Assembly (NCBI RefSeq): GCF_040649515.1
Contig: NZ_JBEZFP010000073.1
Location: 1 to 45,655, forward strand
From: Yinghuangia elevatio
Lineage (GTDB): Bacteria > Actinomycetota > Actinomycetes > Streptomycetales > Streptomycetaceae
Length of the DNA: 45,655 nt
Reading direction: 5' to 3'
Positions 8,121-16,306 of this stretch are shown in pieces (position 1 is the first letter of the stretch; each line of letters starts with the position of its first letter). The position numbers and the translations under genes were made by a program. The notes under the pieces are model-generated. The model saw only the letters and a program-made list of their open reading frames with translations, had not been told where the DNA came from and did no database searches.

Positions 8121-9278
8121 ATGGACGTCGAGTTCAGCGAGGAGCAGCAGGAGATCCGCAGGGCTCTCCGAGACGCACTCGACAAGCAGAGCGACTCCCC
8201 GGCGGTCCGTGCCGCGATGGTCACCGAACACGGCTTCGACCCCAAGGTGTGGCGCCGCCTTTGCGGGCAGACCGGCTTGGCCGGCCTCGGCATCCCCGAG
8301 GAGTACGGCGGCGTCGGGCTCACCTTCGCCGAGGTCGTCATCGCCCTGGAGGAGATGGGCCGCACGCTCTTCCCGTCGCCGTTCCTGGCGTCGAGCGTCA
8401 TGGCCGCGTCGGCCGTACTGCACAGCGGCGACGAGGCCGCGTGCGCCGAAATCCTGCCGGGCATCGCCGAGGGCACGACCCTGGCGACCCTCGCCCTGGC
8501 CGAGCCGGGCAGCCGCGACGTCTCCGAGGTCTCCCTCACCGCGACCGCGACCCCGTCCGGCGAACACCGCCTCGACGGCGTCAAGACCCATGTCCTCGAC
8601 GGCGTGGCCGCCGACCTCGTCCTGGTCGCGGCCCGGCTCGACGGCCAGGTGGCCCTGTTCGCCGTGGCCGGCGACGCGGCCGGCCTGACGCGCACTCAGC
8701 TCCCGGTGCTCGACCAGACCCGCCACCAGGCCCGCCTGGACTTCGACAACACCCCCGCGCGCCTGCTCGGCACCCCGGGCGCCGACACCGCGGCCGTCCT
8801 GGAGCGGGTACGCCAGCTCACCGAGATCGCGGTCGCCGCGGAGTCGGTCGGCGGGGCGGCCCGGTGCCTCGACATGACCGTCGAATACTCCAAGATCCGC
8901 GTGCAGTTCGGCCGCGCGATCGGATCCTTCCAGGCCCTGAAGCACCGCTGCGCGGACATGTACGTGCAGCTGGAGACGTCCCGTTCGGCGCTGTACTACG
9001 CCGCGTGGGCCGCCACCGAGGCGGAGGCCGCGGGCCTGGACGTCGACCCCGACGCCCCCGGCGCGGGCGAACTCCCGGTGATGGCACCGCTCGCCATGAC
9101 CACGGCCACGGCCGCGTACCGCGCGATCGCGGAGGAGACCATCCAGCTCCACGGCGGCGTCGGGTTCACGTGGGAGCACGACGCGCACCTCTACCTCAAG
9201 CGCGCCACCACGTCCGCCCTGCTCTTCGGCGACCGCACCCACCAGCGGGAACGCATCGCCGCCCTCGCGGGGATCTGA
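8121..9278 (+). CDS. acyl-CoA dehydrogenase (FadE-like)
   Basis: A 385-residue FAD-dependent acyl-CoA dehydrogenase introducing an alpha-beta double bond. Features are the N-terminal VEFSEEQQEIRRALRD, GLAGLGIPEEYGGVGL, the FAD/dimer segment KIRVQFGRAIGSFQALKH and the C-terminal ETIQLHGGVGFTWEHDAHLYLKRA. The ATG at 8121 is preferred over an upstream in-frame GTG at 8037 because the family N-terminus starts there and the operator overlaps the longer form. Steroid-type dehydrogenases often work as unlike-subunit heterotetramers. This one has no adjacent partner and may pair with a subunit encoded elsewhere, perhaps at 38478-40726. The pairing is inference. Confidence 0.88.
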   Translation: MDVEFSEEQQEIRRALRDALDKQSDSPAVRAAMVTEHGFDPKVWRRLCGQTGLAGLGIPEEYGGVGLTFAEVVIALEEMGRTLFPSPFLASSVMAASAVLHSGDEAACAEILPGIAEGTTLATLALAEPGSRDVSEVSLTATATPSGEHRLDGVKTHVLDGVAADLVLVAARLDGQVALFAVAGDAAGLTRTQLPVLDQTRHQARLDFDNTPARLLGTPGADTAAVLERVRQLTEIAVAAESVGGAARCLDMTVEYSKIRVQFGRAIGSFQALKHRCADMYVQLETSRSALYYAAWAATEAEAAGLDVDPDAPGAGELPVMAPLAMTTATAAYRAIAEETIQLHGGVGFTWEHDAHLYLKRATTSALLFGDRTHQRERIAALAGI

Positions 9279-9295
9279 CCGCAGGACCACCAGTC

Positions 9296-9730
9296 GAAGA
9301 TCGCGGTGTCGAGGACGCCCTTGAACGGCTCGGGAAACGAGATCTCGTCACCGTATTTGACCTTGGTCGACGTCTGGTACGCGTTGTTCTTCGGATCGGA
9401 GAACAACGTGACCTCCCGGCGGAGCGGGTCGATGAGCAGGTACAGCGGGACGGGCCCCGAAGCGTAGCCACCCGGCTTGACGAGACGGTCGTTGACCTGG
9501 CTCTCCCGGCCGGCGGAGACCACCTCGACCACGAGGTGCACCGCATCGGCTGGGAACTTCCACTCCGAGTGGGTGTCCACAGCCGCACGGTCGATTACGC
9601 ACATGTCCGGCACGTAGCTTTCCTTGTCCGGTGCGTTCGGCAGGAGGATGGTCACCGGCGAGAACGGCACCCGGGTGTCCTGCGGCCGGTTCTCGCGCAG
9701 GAAAGCCTCGTAGAGGTCAAGTAGTCCGGA
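9296..9730 (-). pseudogene. Uma2-family nuclease fragment (truncated at both ends)
   Basis: The minus-strand frame carries the central and C-terminal core of a Uma2/DUF820 PD-(D/E)XK-type protein: a LLDLYEAFL helix, VPDMCVID, VVEVVS, then VPLYLLIDP and EVTLFSDP. The usual N-terminal region with the EL-DG-SP motif is missing. Upstream of about 9730 the frame reads a basic, non-homologous stretch. At the other end it runs without a stop into the antisense of the acyl-CoA dehydrogenase (to 9191). I read this as a decayed gene. Uma2 proteins are a large expanded family in Streptomyces, of uncertain function. Confidence 0.55.
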
Positions 9731-9880
9731 CCGTCGCACCCGACGTTGCTGCGCTCGTTCCTCGCGCCACCATGCAATTCGTACTTCGACCGCAGACGTG
9801 TCTTCACCTCCCATCTCCCTCCAGGCTTCGGCCGGGAGGTGCCCCCCGCGCTCTCTCCGGCGCGGGAAAGTCTGCTTGGC

Positions 9881-10020
9881 GGCCTCCGGCCGCTCTCCTC
9901 GCTGTGCTCGTCGATCACACGGGGTGTACCGCCACTCCCGGCGGCCTTCGGCTGCCCTTCGCTCCGTTCGTCGATCACCGGGGCGTTCCGTCGCCTACCG
10001 ACGGCCTTCGGCCGCGGGGG
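9881..10020. repeat. imperfect 60-bp direct repeat
   Basis: About 2.3 copies of a unit of roughly 60 bases. The block GGCCTTCGGC (or a one-base variant) starts at 9881, 9943 and 10003, and TCGTCGATCAC starts at 9908 and 9968. The stretch from 9731 to 10154 holds no convincing gene. The repeat lies between the Uma2 remnant and the CAP-domain gene, and may mark the rearrangement that truncated Uma2. Confidence 0.6.
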
Positions 10021-10154
10021 TGCGCGCCGGTCCGGGGGACCGGGTTGCCGGGGGTGGATGGGGCCGGTCAGATTCCTGTTATCCCGGTGGCTTGAATGCG
10101 TCTCCTTTAGTGTCGGCCCCGCTGCGGGGTGTACGGATCGGGAGAGGGCGGCGC

Positions 10155-11081
10155 GTGGGCAACAGGTCTGGGGCTGCGGGGTCTTCGCGGGGAGGGCGGC
10201 ACAAGGCCGGTGGCTCGCGGCACAGTCGGCGGCGGGCCGGGGGACACCGCCGCAAGCCACGCCGCAGCGGACCTTTCGCGCTCGTCGCCGCGCTCGTGGT
10301 GGCCGCCGCCGTGGTCGTCGGCGTGCTGAACGGGTTGGGCGGCGGCGGGGGAGCCGGGCGCGACACCGCGGGCGACACCCCGACCTCTCCGCGAATATCC
10401 GCGACCGACGCTTCCGGGGACCCGGCCGCCGATCCCGGCAGGTTCGCCGCCGGTGAGGACGGCGCACGCCCGGTCCCCGGTCCAGACGCGGGGTCCGGCT
10501 CCGCCGGGCCGGGCCCCGCGTCCACTTCCTCGTCCGGGCCCCCGGCGGCGTCCCCGCCGCCGTCCTCCGCCCCGCCGAGTCCGTCCCCCTCGACGTCGAA
10601 GCCGCCGACGAGTGCGAAGCCCTCGACCACCGCGCCCTCGCGTCCGCCGTCGTCGACGCGTCCGCCGAGCACCGCGGCGCCGAGCGGCAGCAAGGCCGAC
10701 CAGTACGCGAGCGAGGTCGTACGCCTCGCCAACGTCGAGCGTGCGAAGAACGGCTGCGGCCCGCTGTCCGAGGACCCGGAGCTCAAGGCCGCCGCCCTCG
10801 GCCACAGCCAGGACATGGCGGCGCGCGACTACTTCTCGCACACCGGGCAGGACGGCCGCAGCGCCGGCGACCGCATCACGGCCGCCGGGTACTCGTGGAG
10901 CACCTGGGGCGAGAACATCGCCCGCGGCCAGCAGACCCCCGAGTCGGTCATGGAAGCGTGGATGAACAGCCCCGGCCACCGCGCGAACATCCTGAACTGC
11001 AGCTTCAAGGACCTCGGCGTCGGCGTGCACATCGCGTCGGGCGGTCCGTGGTGGACGCAGAACTTCGCGGCATCGCGTTGA
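10155..11081 (+). CDS. secreted or membrane-anchored CAP-domain protein (YkwD/SCP-like)
   Basis: A 308-residue protein with a strongly basic N-terminus (about residues 1-35), one hydrophobic helix (FALVAALVVAAAVVVGVL), a long Ser/Pro/Thr/Ala linker, and a C-terminal CAP domain of about 120 residues. CAP hallmarks are GHSQDMAARDYFSH, the WGENIA segment, AWMNSPGHRANIL and WWTQNFA. It is probably extracytoplasmic and anchored by the uncleaved helix. The GTG at 10155 has GGGAGAGGG upstream. The CAP domain is clearly paralogous to that of the next gene, which carries an ECF sigma domain instead of the basic N-terminus. Confidence 0.85.
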   Translation: MGNRSGAAGSSRGGRHKAGGSRHSRRRAGGHRRKPRRSGPFALVAALVVAAAVVVGVLNGLGGGGGAGRDTAGDTPTSPRISATDASGDPAADPGRFAAGEDGARPVPGPDAGSGSAGPGPASTSSSGPPAASPPPSSAPPSPSPSTSKPPTSAKPSTTAPSRPPSSTRPPSTAAPSGSKADQYASEVVRLANVERAKNGCGPLSEDPELKAAALGHSQDMAARDYFSHTGQDGRSAGDRITAAGYSWSTWGENIARGQQTPESVMEAWMNSPGHRANILNCSFKDLGVGVHIASGGPWWTQNFAASR

Positions 11082-11222
11082 CCCCGGCCCGGGTCGCCGG
11101 GCGTCCCCTACGGGAGACCGGCGGCCGCGCGAGGTGACGGGGCTCCCGAATTGCTGTTGGCTGGGCTGCCTCCGGGGACCCCGGAGCCGCGGCGGCGCCG
11201 GAAAGGACAGGTAGGAAGGCAG

Positions 11223-12860
11223 ATGCGCGCTCAGATACCCGACGTGACGGCGCTGGCCGCCGCCGCCCGGGCGGGCGACGTCGAAGCCCGCGACGCACTG
11301 ATCACCGCGTGCCTTCCCCTCGTCTACAACGTGGTCGGACGCGCACTCGACGGCCACGCCGACGTCGACGACGTCGTGCAGGAGACGCTGCTGCGCGTCG
11401 TCGACGGGCTCGGCGACCTGCGCGACCCCGCGCGCTTCCGCTCCTGGCTCGTGGCCATCGCGATGAACCAGGTGCGCGACCGCGCCGCCGCGCGCGAGAA
11501 GCAGGCCGTCGCGGATCTGGACGCGGCCCGCGAGGTCCCGGACCCGCACGCCGACTTCGTGGGCGTGACCATCCTGCGCCTCGGTCTGTCCGGGCAGCGG
11601 CGCGAGGTCGCGGAGGCGACCCGGTGGCTTGACGAGGACGACCGGTCGCTCCTGGCGCTGTGGTGGCTGGAGGCGGCGGGCGACCTCACCCGCGCCGAAC
11701 TCGCCGAGTCCCTGGGCCTGAGCGCGCAGCACGCGGCCGTACGCGTGCAGCGGATGAAGGCGCAGCTGGAGATCGCGCGTGGGGTCGTACGCGCGCTCGC
11801 GGCGGACCCGCGCTGCGCCGAACTGGAGGATGTGCTGACGGCCTGGGACGGCAAGCCGTCCGGCCTGTGGCGCAAGCGGATCGCCCGGCATGTGCGCGAG
11901 TGCGACACCTGCGCCGCGTACGGGAAGGGCCTGGTGCCCGCCGAACGCCTGCTGGCCGGCGTGCCGTTGGTGGTGCCGATGCCGTACGGGCACGCCGCCG
12001 CGGGGGACGCGCCGCCCCTCGACCCCGCGAGTGCGAGTGCGAGTGCGAATCAGAGTGCGAACGCCGTGGACGGCACCGGCGTCCCGCAGAACGATCCGGG
12101 CTCGGCAGCGGTCGACCCGGCGGCGGATCCGTCCGCAGCCGGTGACGCGGCGCAGGCGCAGACGCATGTCCCGGGGGCCGGGAGCGAGCCCACCGGGACA
12201 ACGCCGCCGGATGCCTCCGGTCCCTCCGCCCTCACTTCCCACCTCGGGCCGCTGACCCTCGGCACCGCGGTCGTCGCGGTGCTGGCCGTCCTCGCCGTGC
12301 TGTTGCTGCGTCCTGACGGAGGGTCACCCGACGCCGTCGCCCCGGCGTCCGTCCCGGCTCCGCCCGCCTCCGTCCCCGCACCGGCCCCCACACCGCCGCC
12401 GTCGGCGGAGCCGAGTGCGGCCGCGCCGCCGCCGACGACGTCCGCCCCGCCGCCGCCGAGTCCGACGCGTACCGTGCCCAGCCTCGAACAGCAGGTCCTC
12501 GACCTGGTGAACGTCGAGCGCGCGAAGGCCGGTTGCGGTGCGGTGCGGCTCGACCCCAAGCTGCACAGCGCGGCCCAGAAGCACGCCCAGGACATGGCCG
12601 CCCGCCGCTACTTCGACCATCAGGCACCCGACGGCACGGGCCCGGGCGACCGCATCACCGCCGCCGGATACCGCTGGTCGGCGTGGGCGGAGAACCTGAA
12701 CCAAGGCCCGACCGCCGCCCCTTCGGCCGTCACGACCTGGATGGACAGCAGCGTCCACCGGAAGAACATGCTCGACTGCGATCTGACCCAGATGGGTGTG
12801 GGCACCGCCACCGGACCGCGCGGCATGCTCTGGACCCAGGTTCTCGCCGCCCCCATGTGA
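11223..12860 (+). CDS. ECF sigma factor fused to zinc finger, membrane helix and CAP domain
   Basis: A 545-residue single-chain protein. Residues of about 8-95 form ECF sigma region 2 (HADVDDVVQETLLRVVD, FRSWLVAIAMNQVRDR). About 140-190 form region 4 with a helix-turn-helix (LTRAELAESLGLSAQHAAVRVQRMK). Next is an anti-sigma-type zinc-finger motif RHVRECDTCAAYGKG (H-x3-C-x2-C). An Ala/Ser/Pro linker follows, with a GAGTGC hexamer repeat in the DNA, then a membrane helix (LGTAVVAVLAVLAVLLL), a Pro-rich wall-spanning linker and a CAP domain (HAQDMAARRYFDH, WAENLNQG, WMDSSVHRKNML, LWTQVLA). The ATG at 11223 has GGAAGG upstream. By topology, sigma is cytoplasmic and CAP outside. Release by proteolysis is inferred. 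ECF groups with fused zinc finger and membrane parts (ECF52/53 type) are known; the CAP sensor is the unusual part. Confidence 0.85.
   Translation: MRAQIPDVTALAAAARAGDVEARDALITACLPLVYNVVGRALDGHADVDDVVQETLLRVVDGLGDLRDPARFRSWLVAIAMNQVRDRAAAREKQAVADLDAAREVPDPHADFVGVTILRLGLSGQRREVAEATRWLDEDDRSLLALWWLEAAGDLTRAELAESLGLSAQHAAVRVQRMKAQLEIARGVVRALAADPRCAELEDVLTAWDGKPSGLWRKRIARHVRECDTCAAYGKGLVPAERLLAGVPLVVPMPYGHAAAGDAPPLDPASASASANQSANAVDGTGVPQNDPGSAAVDPAADPSAAGDAAQAQTHVPGAGSEPTGTTPPDASGPSALTSHLGPLTLGTAVVAVLAVLAVLLLRPDGGSPDAVAPASVPAPPASVPAPAPTPPPSAEPSAAAPPPTTSAPPPPSPTRTVPSLEQQVLDLVNVERAKAGCGAVRLDPKLHSAAQKHAQDMAARRYFDHQAPDGTGPGDRITAAGYRWSAWAENLNQGPTAAPSAVTTWMDSSVHRKNMLDCDLTQMGVGTATGPRGMLWTQVLAAPM
12027..12049 (+). 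repeat. GAGTGC hexamer microsatellite within sigma-CAP gene
   Basis: Three or more consecutive GAGTGC units, with another at 12053-12058, encode a Ser-Ala repeat in the linker between the zinc finger and the membrane helix. Unit-number change would alter linker length in steps of two residues without frameshift. Confidence 0.7.
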
Positions 12861-12876
12861 TCAAGCCAAGGGAGCC

Positions 12877-13059
12877 GTGAACCCGTACGCGCTGCTCGTC
12901 GACTCCGCCCCCGCCGACGTCCAGCCGCCGGCTCGGTCGCTCGGCACCGGCACCGGCACCGACACTGGGGCGTGGCCCGTCGCGCTGTCCCTCCTCCGCG
13001 ACTTCACCGGCATCGTTCCCGAACTCCTCGCCTCCGCCCGTACGATCACTTCTCCCTGA
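12877..13059 (+). pseudogene. internally deleted copy of the downstream repeat-protein gene
   Basis: A 60-residue frame whose first 20 residues (VNPYALLVDSAPADVQPP) match the start of the next gene (TNPHALLLASAPAELHLP). Its last 30 (WPVALSLLRDFTGIVPELLASARTI) match that gene's C-terminus (WVVALNLLGDFAGTLPELVRTASAV). About 350 central residues are missing and the join is a GGCACC repeat encoding GTGTGTDTG. It starts at GTG 12877, seventeen bases after the sigma-CAP stop, with AAGGGAG close upstream. It may still be translated but cannot keep the original fold. Confidence 0.75.
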
Positions 13060-13140
13060 CCGGGCGAACCGGTGGTTCCATAAGGGCGTGACCTCCTTCG
13101 GCCTCCCGCGCGACGCGGCCCCCGATGGCGGGGCGATGCC

Positions 13141-14358
13141 GTGAGCCTCACGAACCCGCATGCGCTGCTGCTGGCTTCGGCCCCGGCCGAGCTGCACCTG
13201 CCGATCCTCACGCGGCTGACCGCCGAGGTACGCGACGACCTGCTCGACGACGGAGCCGCCCCCGGGCTCGTCGCGTACGCCCTCGCGCACGGCACCGCCG
13301 AGGACCGCGCGGTGCTGGCCGAGAACCCCGCCGTCTCCCCGGACGACCTCGCGGCGCTCGCCGCGACGCCGGACGAACCCCAGTTGGCCGCCGGGCTGTT
13401 CGGCAACCCGTCCGCACCCCGCGAGGCGATGCTGCGCGTCCTGCCGTTCGTCCCGGACGCCGACGTCCTGCCCGGCGGCTTCGCCCGCAACGACGCCATG
13501 CGGCTGGACATGGTCCGGCGTGCTTCGGTCGCGGTCGAGTCGGAGGACCCGAAGATCCTCTCCGCGGTGTTGCGCATGGTCGACAGCGAGTTCCTGCCGC
13601 TCTGCCCGGCGGTCGTGCTGCGCGGGTGCCTGGGTCTGCTGTGGACCGTCGGGCGCGAACCGGCGTGGCGGGCGCTGCGCGACGTCCGCGACCTGGTGCG
13701 CGGCGACCTGTCGGCGCCGGTGCGCGACGCGCTGGCCGACCCGTTCGCCCCGGCGAGTCTGGGCCGCGCACTGGCGTACGAGAGCAGTCTTCCGGTGCTC
13801 CTGGAACGCCTGCGCCGGTGCCGGTCGGTGGACGAGGCGGTCGCCCAACTGCACGCCCCGCGCGACCCGGTCGACTGGGAGTTCGTCCTCGATGTCCAGC
13901 GCCGCGAACCGCTGCCGGATTTCGTCCGGGCCGCGCTCGCCCGCCAGATCGGGTGCCCGGAGGTGCTCCCTCCGCTCGGATCGGCCGGCGCTCTCACGTC
14001 CACCGCGGGGCCCGCACTCGCGGTGCGCAAGGGAGGGCCGGACGGGCTCGACCGCCTGGCCGACGACTCCGCCGCCGCCCGGGTGGGCCGCGACTACACG
14101 GCGGGCCGGCTGGACGTACGCACGCTCCTGCGCGAAGGCGACCCCGTGGCGGTCGCGCTCAGCCTCCTTGAGGCTCGGGCCTACGACGACGAGCCCGACA
14201 TCGGACTCGACCGCGGCGTGGTGCTCGCGGTCGCGGAGCTGACCCGGCCCGCACTCGGCGGCAGCGCCGACGCGTGGGTGGTCGCACTCAACCTGCTCGG
14301 CGACTTCGCGGGCACCCTGCCGGAACTCGTACGCACGGCGTCGGCGGTCGCGGCGTGA
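13141..14358 (+). CDS. helical repeat protein of unknown function
   Basis: A 405-residue soluble, almost entirely alpha-helical protein starting at GTG 13141. Repeating segments such as AENPAVSPDDLAALAAT, then FGNPSAPREAMLRVLPF resemble leucine-rich-variant (LRV) or HEAT-like repeats (N-P-x3-P-x2-L). There is no signal peptide or catalytic motif. Its N- and C-terminal segments are echoed in the 60-residue remnant just upstream, so the gene was once tandemly duplicated. A scaffold or binding role is plausible. It follows the CAP genes on the same strand, but with an 80-base gap after the remnant. Confidence 0.7.
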   Translation: MSLTNPHALLLASAPAELHLPILTRLTAEVRDDLLDDGAAPGLVAYALAHGTAEDRAVLAENPAVSPDDLAALAATPDEPQLAAGLFGNPSAPREAMLRVLPFVPDADVLPGGFARNDAMRLDMVRRASVAVESEDPKILSAVLRMVDSEFLPLCPAVVLRGCLGLLWTVGREPAWRALRDVRDLVRGDLSAPVRDALADPFAPASLGRALAYESSLPVLLERLRRCRSVDEAVAQLHAPRDPVDWEFVLDVQRREPLPDFVRAALARQIGCPEVLPPLGSAGALTSTAGPALAVRKGGPDGLDRLADDSAAARVGRDYTAGRLDVRTLLREGDPVAVALSLLEARAYDDEPDIGLDRGVVLAVAELTRPALGGSADAWVVALNLLGDFAGTLPELVRTASAVAA

Positions 14359-14514
14359 CCCCGGGGGAGCGAGCCGGGGCGCGTGACCCGGCACCGCTGT
14401 GCCCGCCACCGGTTCGCGGGCGCGCGCAAGTAGCGGACGTACCTGTGCGTACGTCCGCTCGAAGAACTCTGCCGAACCGCTGCGCCGAACTCTCGGGCCG
14501 GGGGCTGTGGCTTC

Positions 14515-14559
14515 GCCCCGGTCGGAGGGTGCTCCCTTTGGAGGGGAGCCGACCGGGGC
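14515..14559. terminator. bidirectional hairpin between convergent genes
   Basis: Perfect 11-bp inverted repeat GCCCCGGTCGG (14515-14525) with its complement at 14549-14559, containing a second inner repeat (GCTCCC with GGGAGC). It lies between the plus-strand repeat-protein gene and the minus-strand TetR gene, whose stop is seven bases away. It serves one or both. Confidence 0.7.
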
Positions 14560-14565
14560 GGGGCG

Positions 14566-15213
14566 TCAGCGCGGCGGCTTCTTGCCGGTGATACCCATGA
14601 AGACGAGGGTGGACAGTGCGGGACGCACGTCCTTCATCTTGATCTTCCAGGTCTCGAAGCCCTTCTGGTGGCCGGAGACGGCCGCCAGCATGGCGACGAG
14701 CGTGCCGGCCATGGCGTTCGGAGCGACCTCGTCGCCCGTCTTGCCCTTGGCCTGGACCTCTTCGATGGCCTCGGTGAGGCCGGTGGTCACCGCGGTGAGG
14801 ATGGACTGCCGGACCTTGTAGAACCGCTTGTCGCCCTCGGCGGACGCCAGGTCCACGACGCGGAGGATCGGCTCGTACTCCCGCCAGAACTCCAGGAAGC
14901 CGTCGACCAGGGCCTCGGCGGCGGCGTACCCGCCCTTGCCGGTCCAGCCCTGATCCTCGGTCAGCGCCTTGAGGCGCTGGCCGTCCTTGGCCATGTCGTT
15001 CGCGATCTCGAGGATCGCGCTCTCGACGTCCTGGAAGTACTGGTAGAAGGTGGCCGGCGAGGTGCCTGCCATCCGGGCGACGTCGATGACCTTGACGTCC
15101 CGGTACGGCGACGTGTCGAGCATCTCGCGCAGGCAGTCCAGCAATTTCTGCCGGGTCGCCTGGCCGCGTCGCCCGGCGACGCGGCCGTCGACGGTGCGAA
15201 CTTGTCCTGTCAT
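14566..15213 (-). CDS. TetR-family regulator, probable repressor of the steroid-type regulon
   Basis: A 215-residue TetR-like protein with an N-terminal DNA-binding domain (helix-turn-helix at about residues 40-60, DVKVIDVARMAGTSPATFYQYF) and a helical ligand-binding domain that ends in a basic tail. Its ATG is four bases after the SDR stop, so the two form one transcript. The promoter of that transcript holds the CTGAC-N5-GTCAG palindrome at 16150, shared with echA20-ipdABC. I infer it is an autoregulated repressor acting at all copies of that palindrome in the window, induced by a CoA thioester. It occupies the place KstR2 has in mycobacteria, but neither its sequence nor the operator resembles KstR2. 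Confidence 0.85.
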   Translation of the reverse strand: MTGQVRTVDGRVAGRRGQATRQKLLDCLREMLDTSPYRDVKVIDVARMAGTSPATFYQYFQDVESAILEIANDMAKDGQRLKALTEDQGWTGKGGYAAAEALVDGFLEFWREYEPILRVVDLASAEGDKRFYKVRQSILTAVTTGLTEAIEEVQAKGKTGDEVAPNAMAGTLVAMLAAVSGHQKGFETWKIKMKDVRPALSTLVFMGITGKKPPR

Positions 15214-15217
15214 GCCG

Positions 15218-16039
15218 TCAGTTTACGGGCGCATGATCGGACTCGCTGTTCGCGGCGCGGAGGTAGGCGGGCATTTCTCCGCCGCCGTGCAGCAGGATTT
15301 CTGCTCCGCTGACGTATCCGGCCATCGGCGACGCGAGGAAAAGACAGGCATCTGCCACGTCGTCAGGTTCAGCCATTCGGCCGAGCGGAATCGTCGCACC
15401 GACCGCCGCGATGCCCTCGTCGTCGCCGTAGTGCAGGTGGGCCTGCTCGGTCCTGACCAGGCCGACGATGATCGAGTTCATCCGGATCTTCGGGGCCCAT
15501 TCGACCGCGAGCGTTTTGGTCAGCGAGTTCATGCCCGCTTTGGCCGCGCCATAGGCGGCGGTTCCGGGGGAGGGGCGCACGCCGCTCACACTGCTGATAT
15601 TGACGATCGAGCCGCCGCCCGGCGCACCGTCCAATCCGGCCTGAGACACCATCAGGCGGTGTGCCGCCTGGGCGAAATAGAGCGGGCCGAGCAGGTTCAG
15701 CTCGATGATCGCCTTCGAGAAGCGCGGCGAGGCGGTGGCGGCGTCCGTGAAGGGCGCGCCGCCCGCGTTGTTGACGAGCACGTCGAGGCGGCCGAACCGC
15801 TCCTCGATGAACGCGACGGTCGCGAACGCGGTGTCGGGGTCGCGTACGTCGGCCGGGTGGTACACCGCGGTACGCCCGCCCGCGCTCGGCAGTTCCTCCG
15901 GCTCGGACCGCGAGCAGACCACCACGTCGGCGCCCGCCGTCAGGAAGCGCTCGGTGATGGCCTTCCCGATGCCTTTGCCGCCCCCGGTCACGAGGACGAC
16001 ACGACCGGTGAGGTCCAGGGGGTTGGCGGCTGATGTCAT
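15218..16039 (-). CDS. SDR oxidoreductase, Rv3549c-like
   Basis: A 273-residue short-chain dehydrogenase. Motifs are the cofactor loop TGGGKGIGK, NNAGGAPF, catalytic Ser in NISSVSG, and YGAAKAG with the Tyr-x3-Lys pair. The C-terminus has SGAEILLHGGGEMPAYL, which with the GTAAYGAAKAG and LAVEWAPK segments matches, from memory, M. tuberculosis Rv3549c. That gene is the neighbour of echA20-ipdABC there too. It probably oxidises or reduces a hydroxy/keto-acyl-CoA intermediate of ring C/D breakdown. The ATG at 16037-16039 is chosen because GGGAG lies at proper spacing. It is the first gene of the SDR-TetR operon. Confidence 0.85.
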   Translation of the reverse strand: MTSAANPLDLTGRVVLVTGGGKGIGKAITERFLTAGADVVVCSRSEPEELPSAGGRTAVYHPADVRDPDTAFATVAFIEERFGRLDVLVNNAGGAPFTDAATASPRFSKAIIELNLLGPLYFAQAAHRLMVSQAGLDGAPGGGSIVNISSVSGVRPSPGTAAYGAAKAGMNSLTKTLAVEWAPKIRMNSIIVGLVRTEQAHLHYGDDEGIAAVGATIPLGRMAEPDDVADACLFLASPMAGYVSGAEILLHGGGEMPAYLRAANSESDHAPVN

Positions 16040-16149
16040 GGCGGTCTCCCACAACGGAATGAGGCGGAATGAAGGTGGAGCGGGGTGTCGTCGGCCACGG
16101 CCGCCCCGTCTGGCGCGGTCCGTCGAGAGTCAACTATGGTGGCAGAAAT

Positions 16150-16164
16150 CTGACGATCAGTCAG
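16150..16164. promoter_or_regulatory. CTGAC-N5-GTCAG operator between SDR-tetR and echA20-ipdABC
   Basis: Perfect palindrome CTGAC-GATCA-GTCAG in the divergent promoter region. One site can control the regulator's own operon and the core catabolic operon. It is the key link between the TetR gene and the motif. Confidence 0.8.
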
Positions 16165-16306
16165 ATCGGATGGTGATGTACCACACTCTGGGTAGTCGGG
16201 CTCCCCGGCGAATCAGGACAGACCGGACATGATGCCTCGTCAGAGGCAGCCGGTACAGGTGCCGTCACCTCCGGTCGGACAACGCGGCCGAATGGATCCG
16301 ATTGCC

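Noticed and set aside
9881..10020. CRISPR-like repeat
   Set aside because: Only about two imperfect 60-bp units without uniform spacers or cas genes; ordinary direct repeats.
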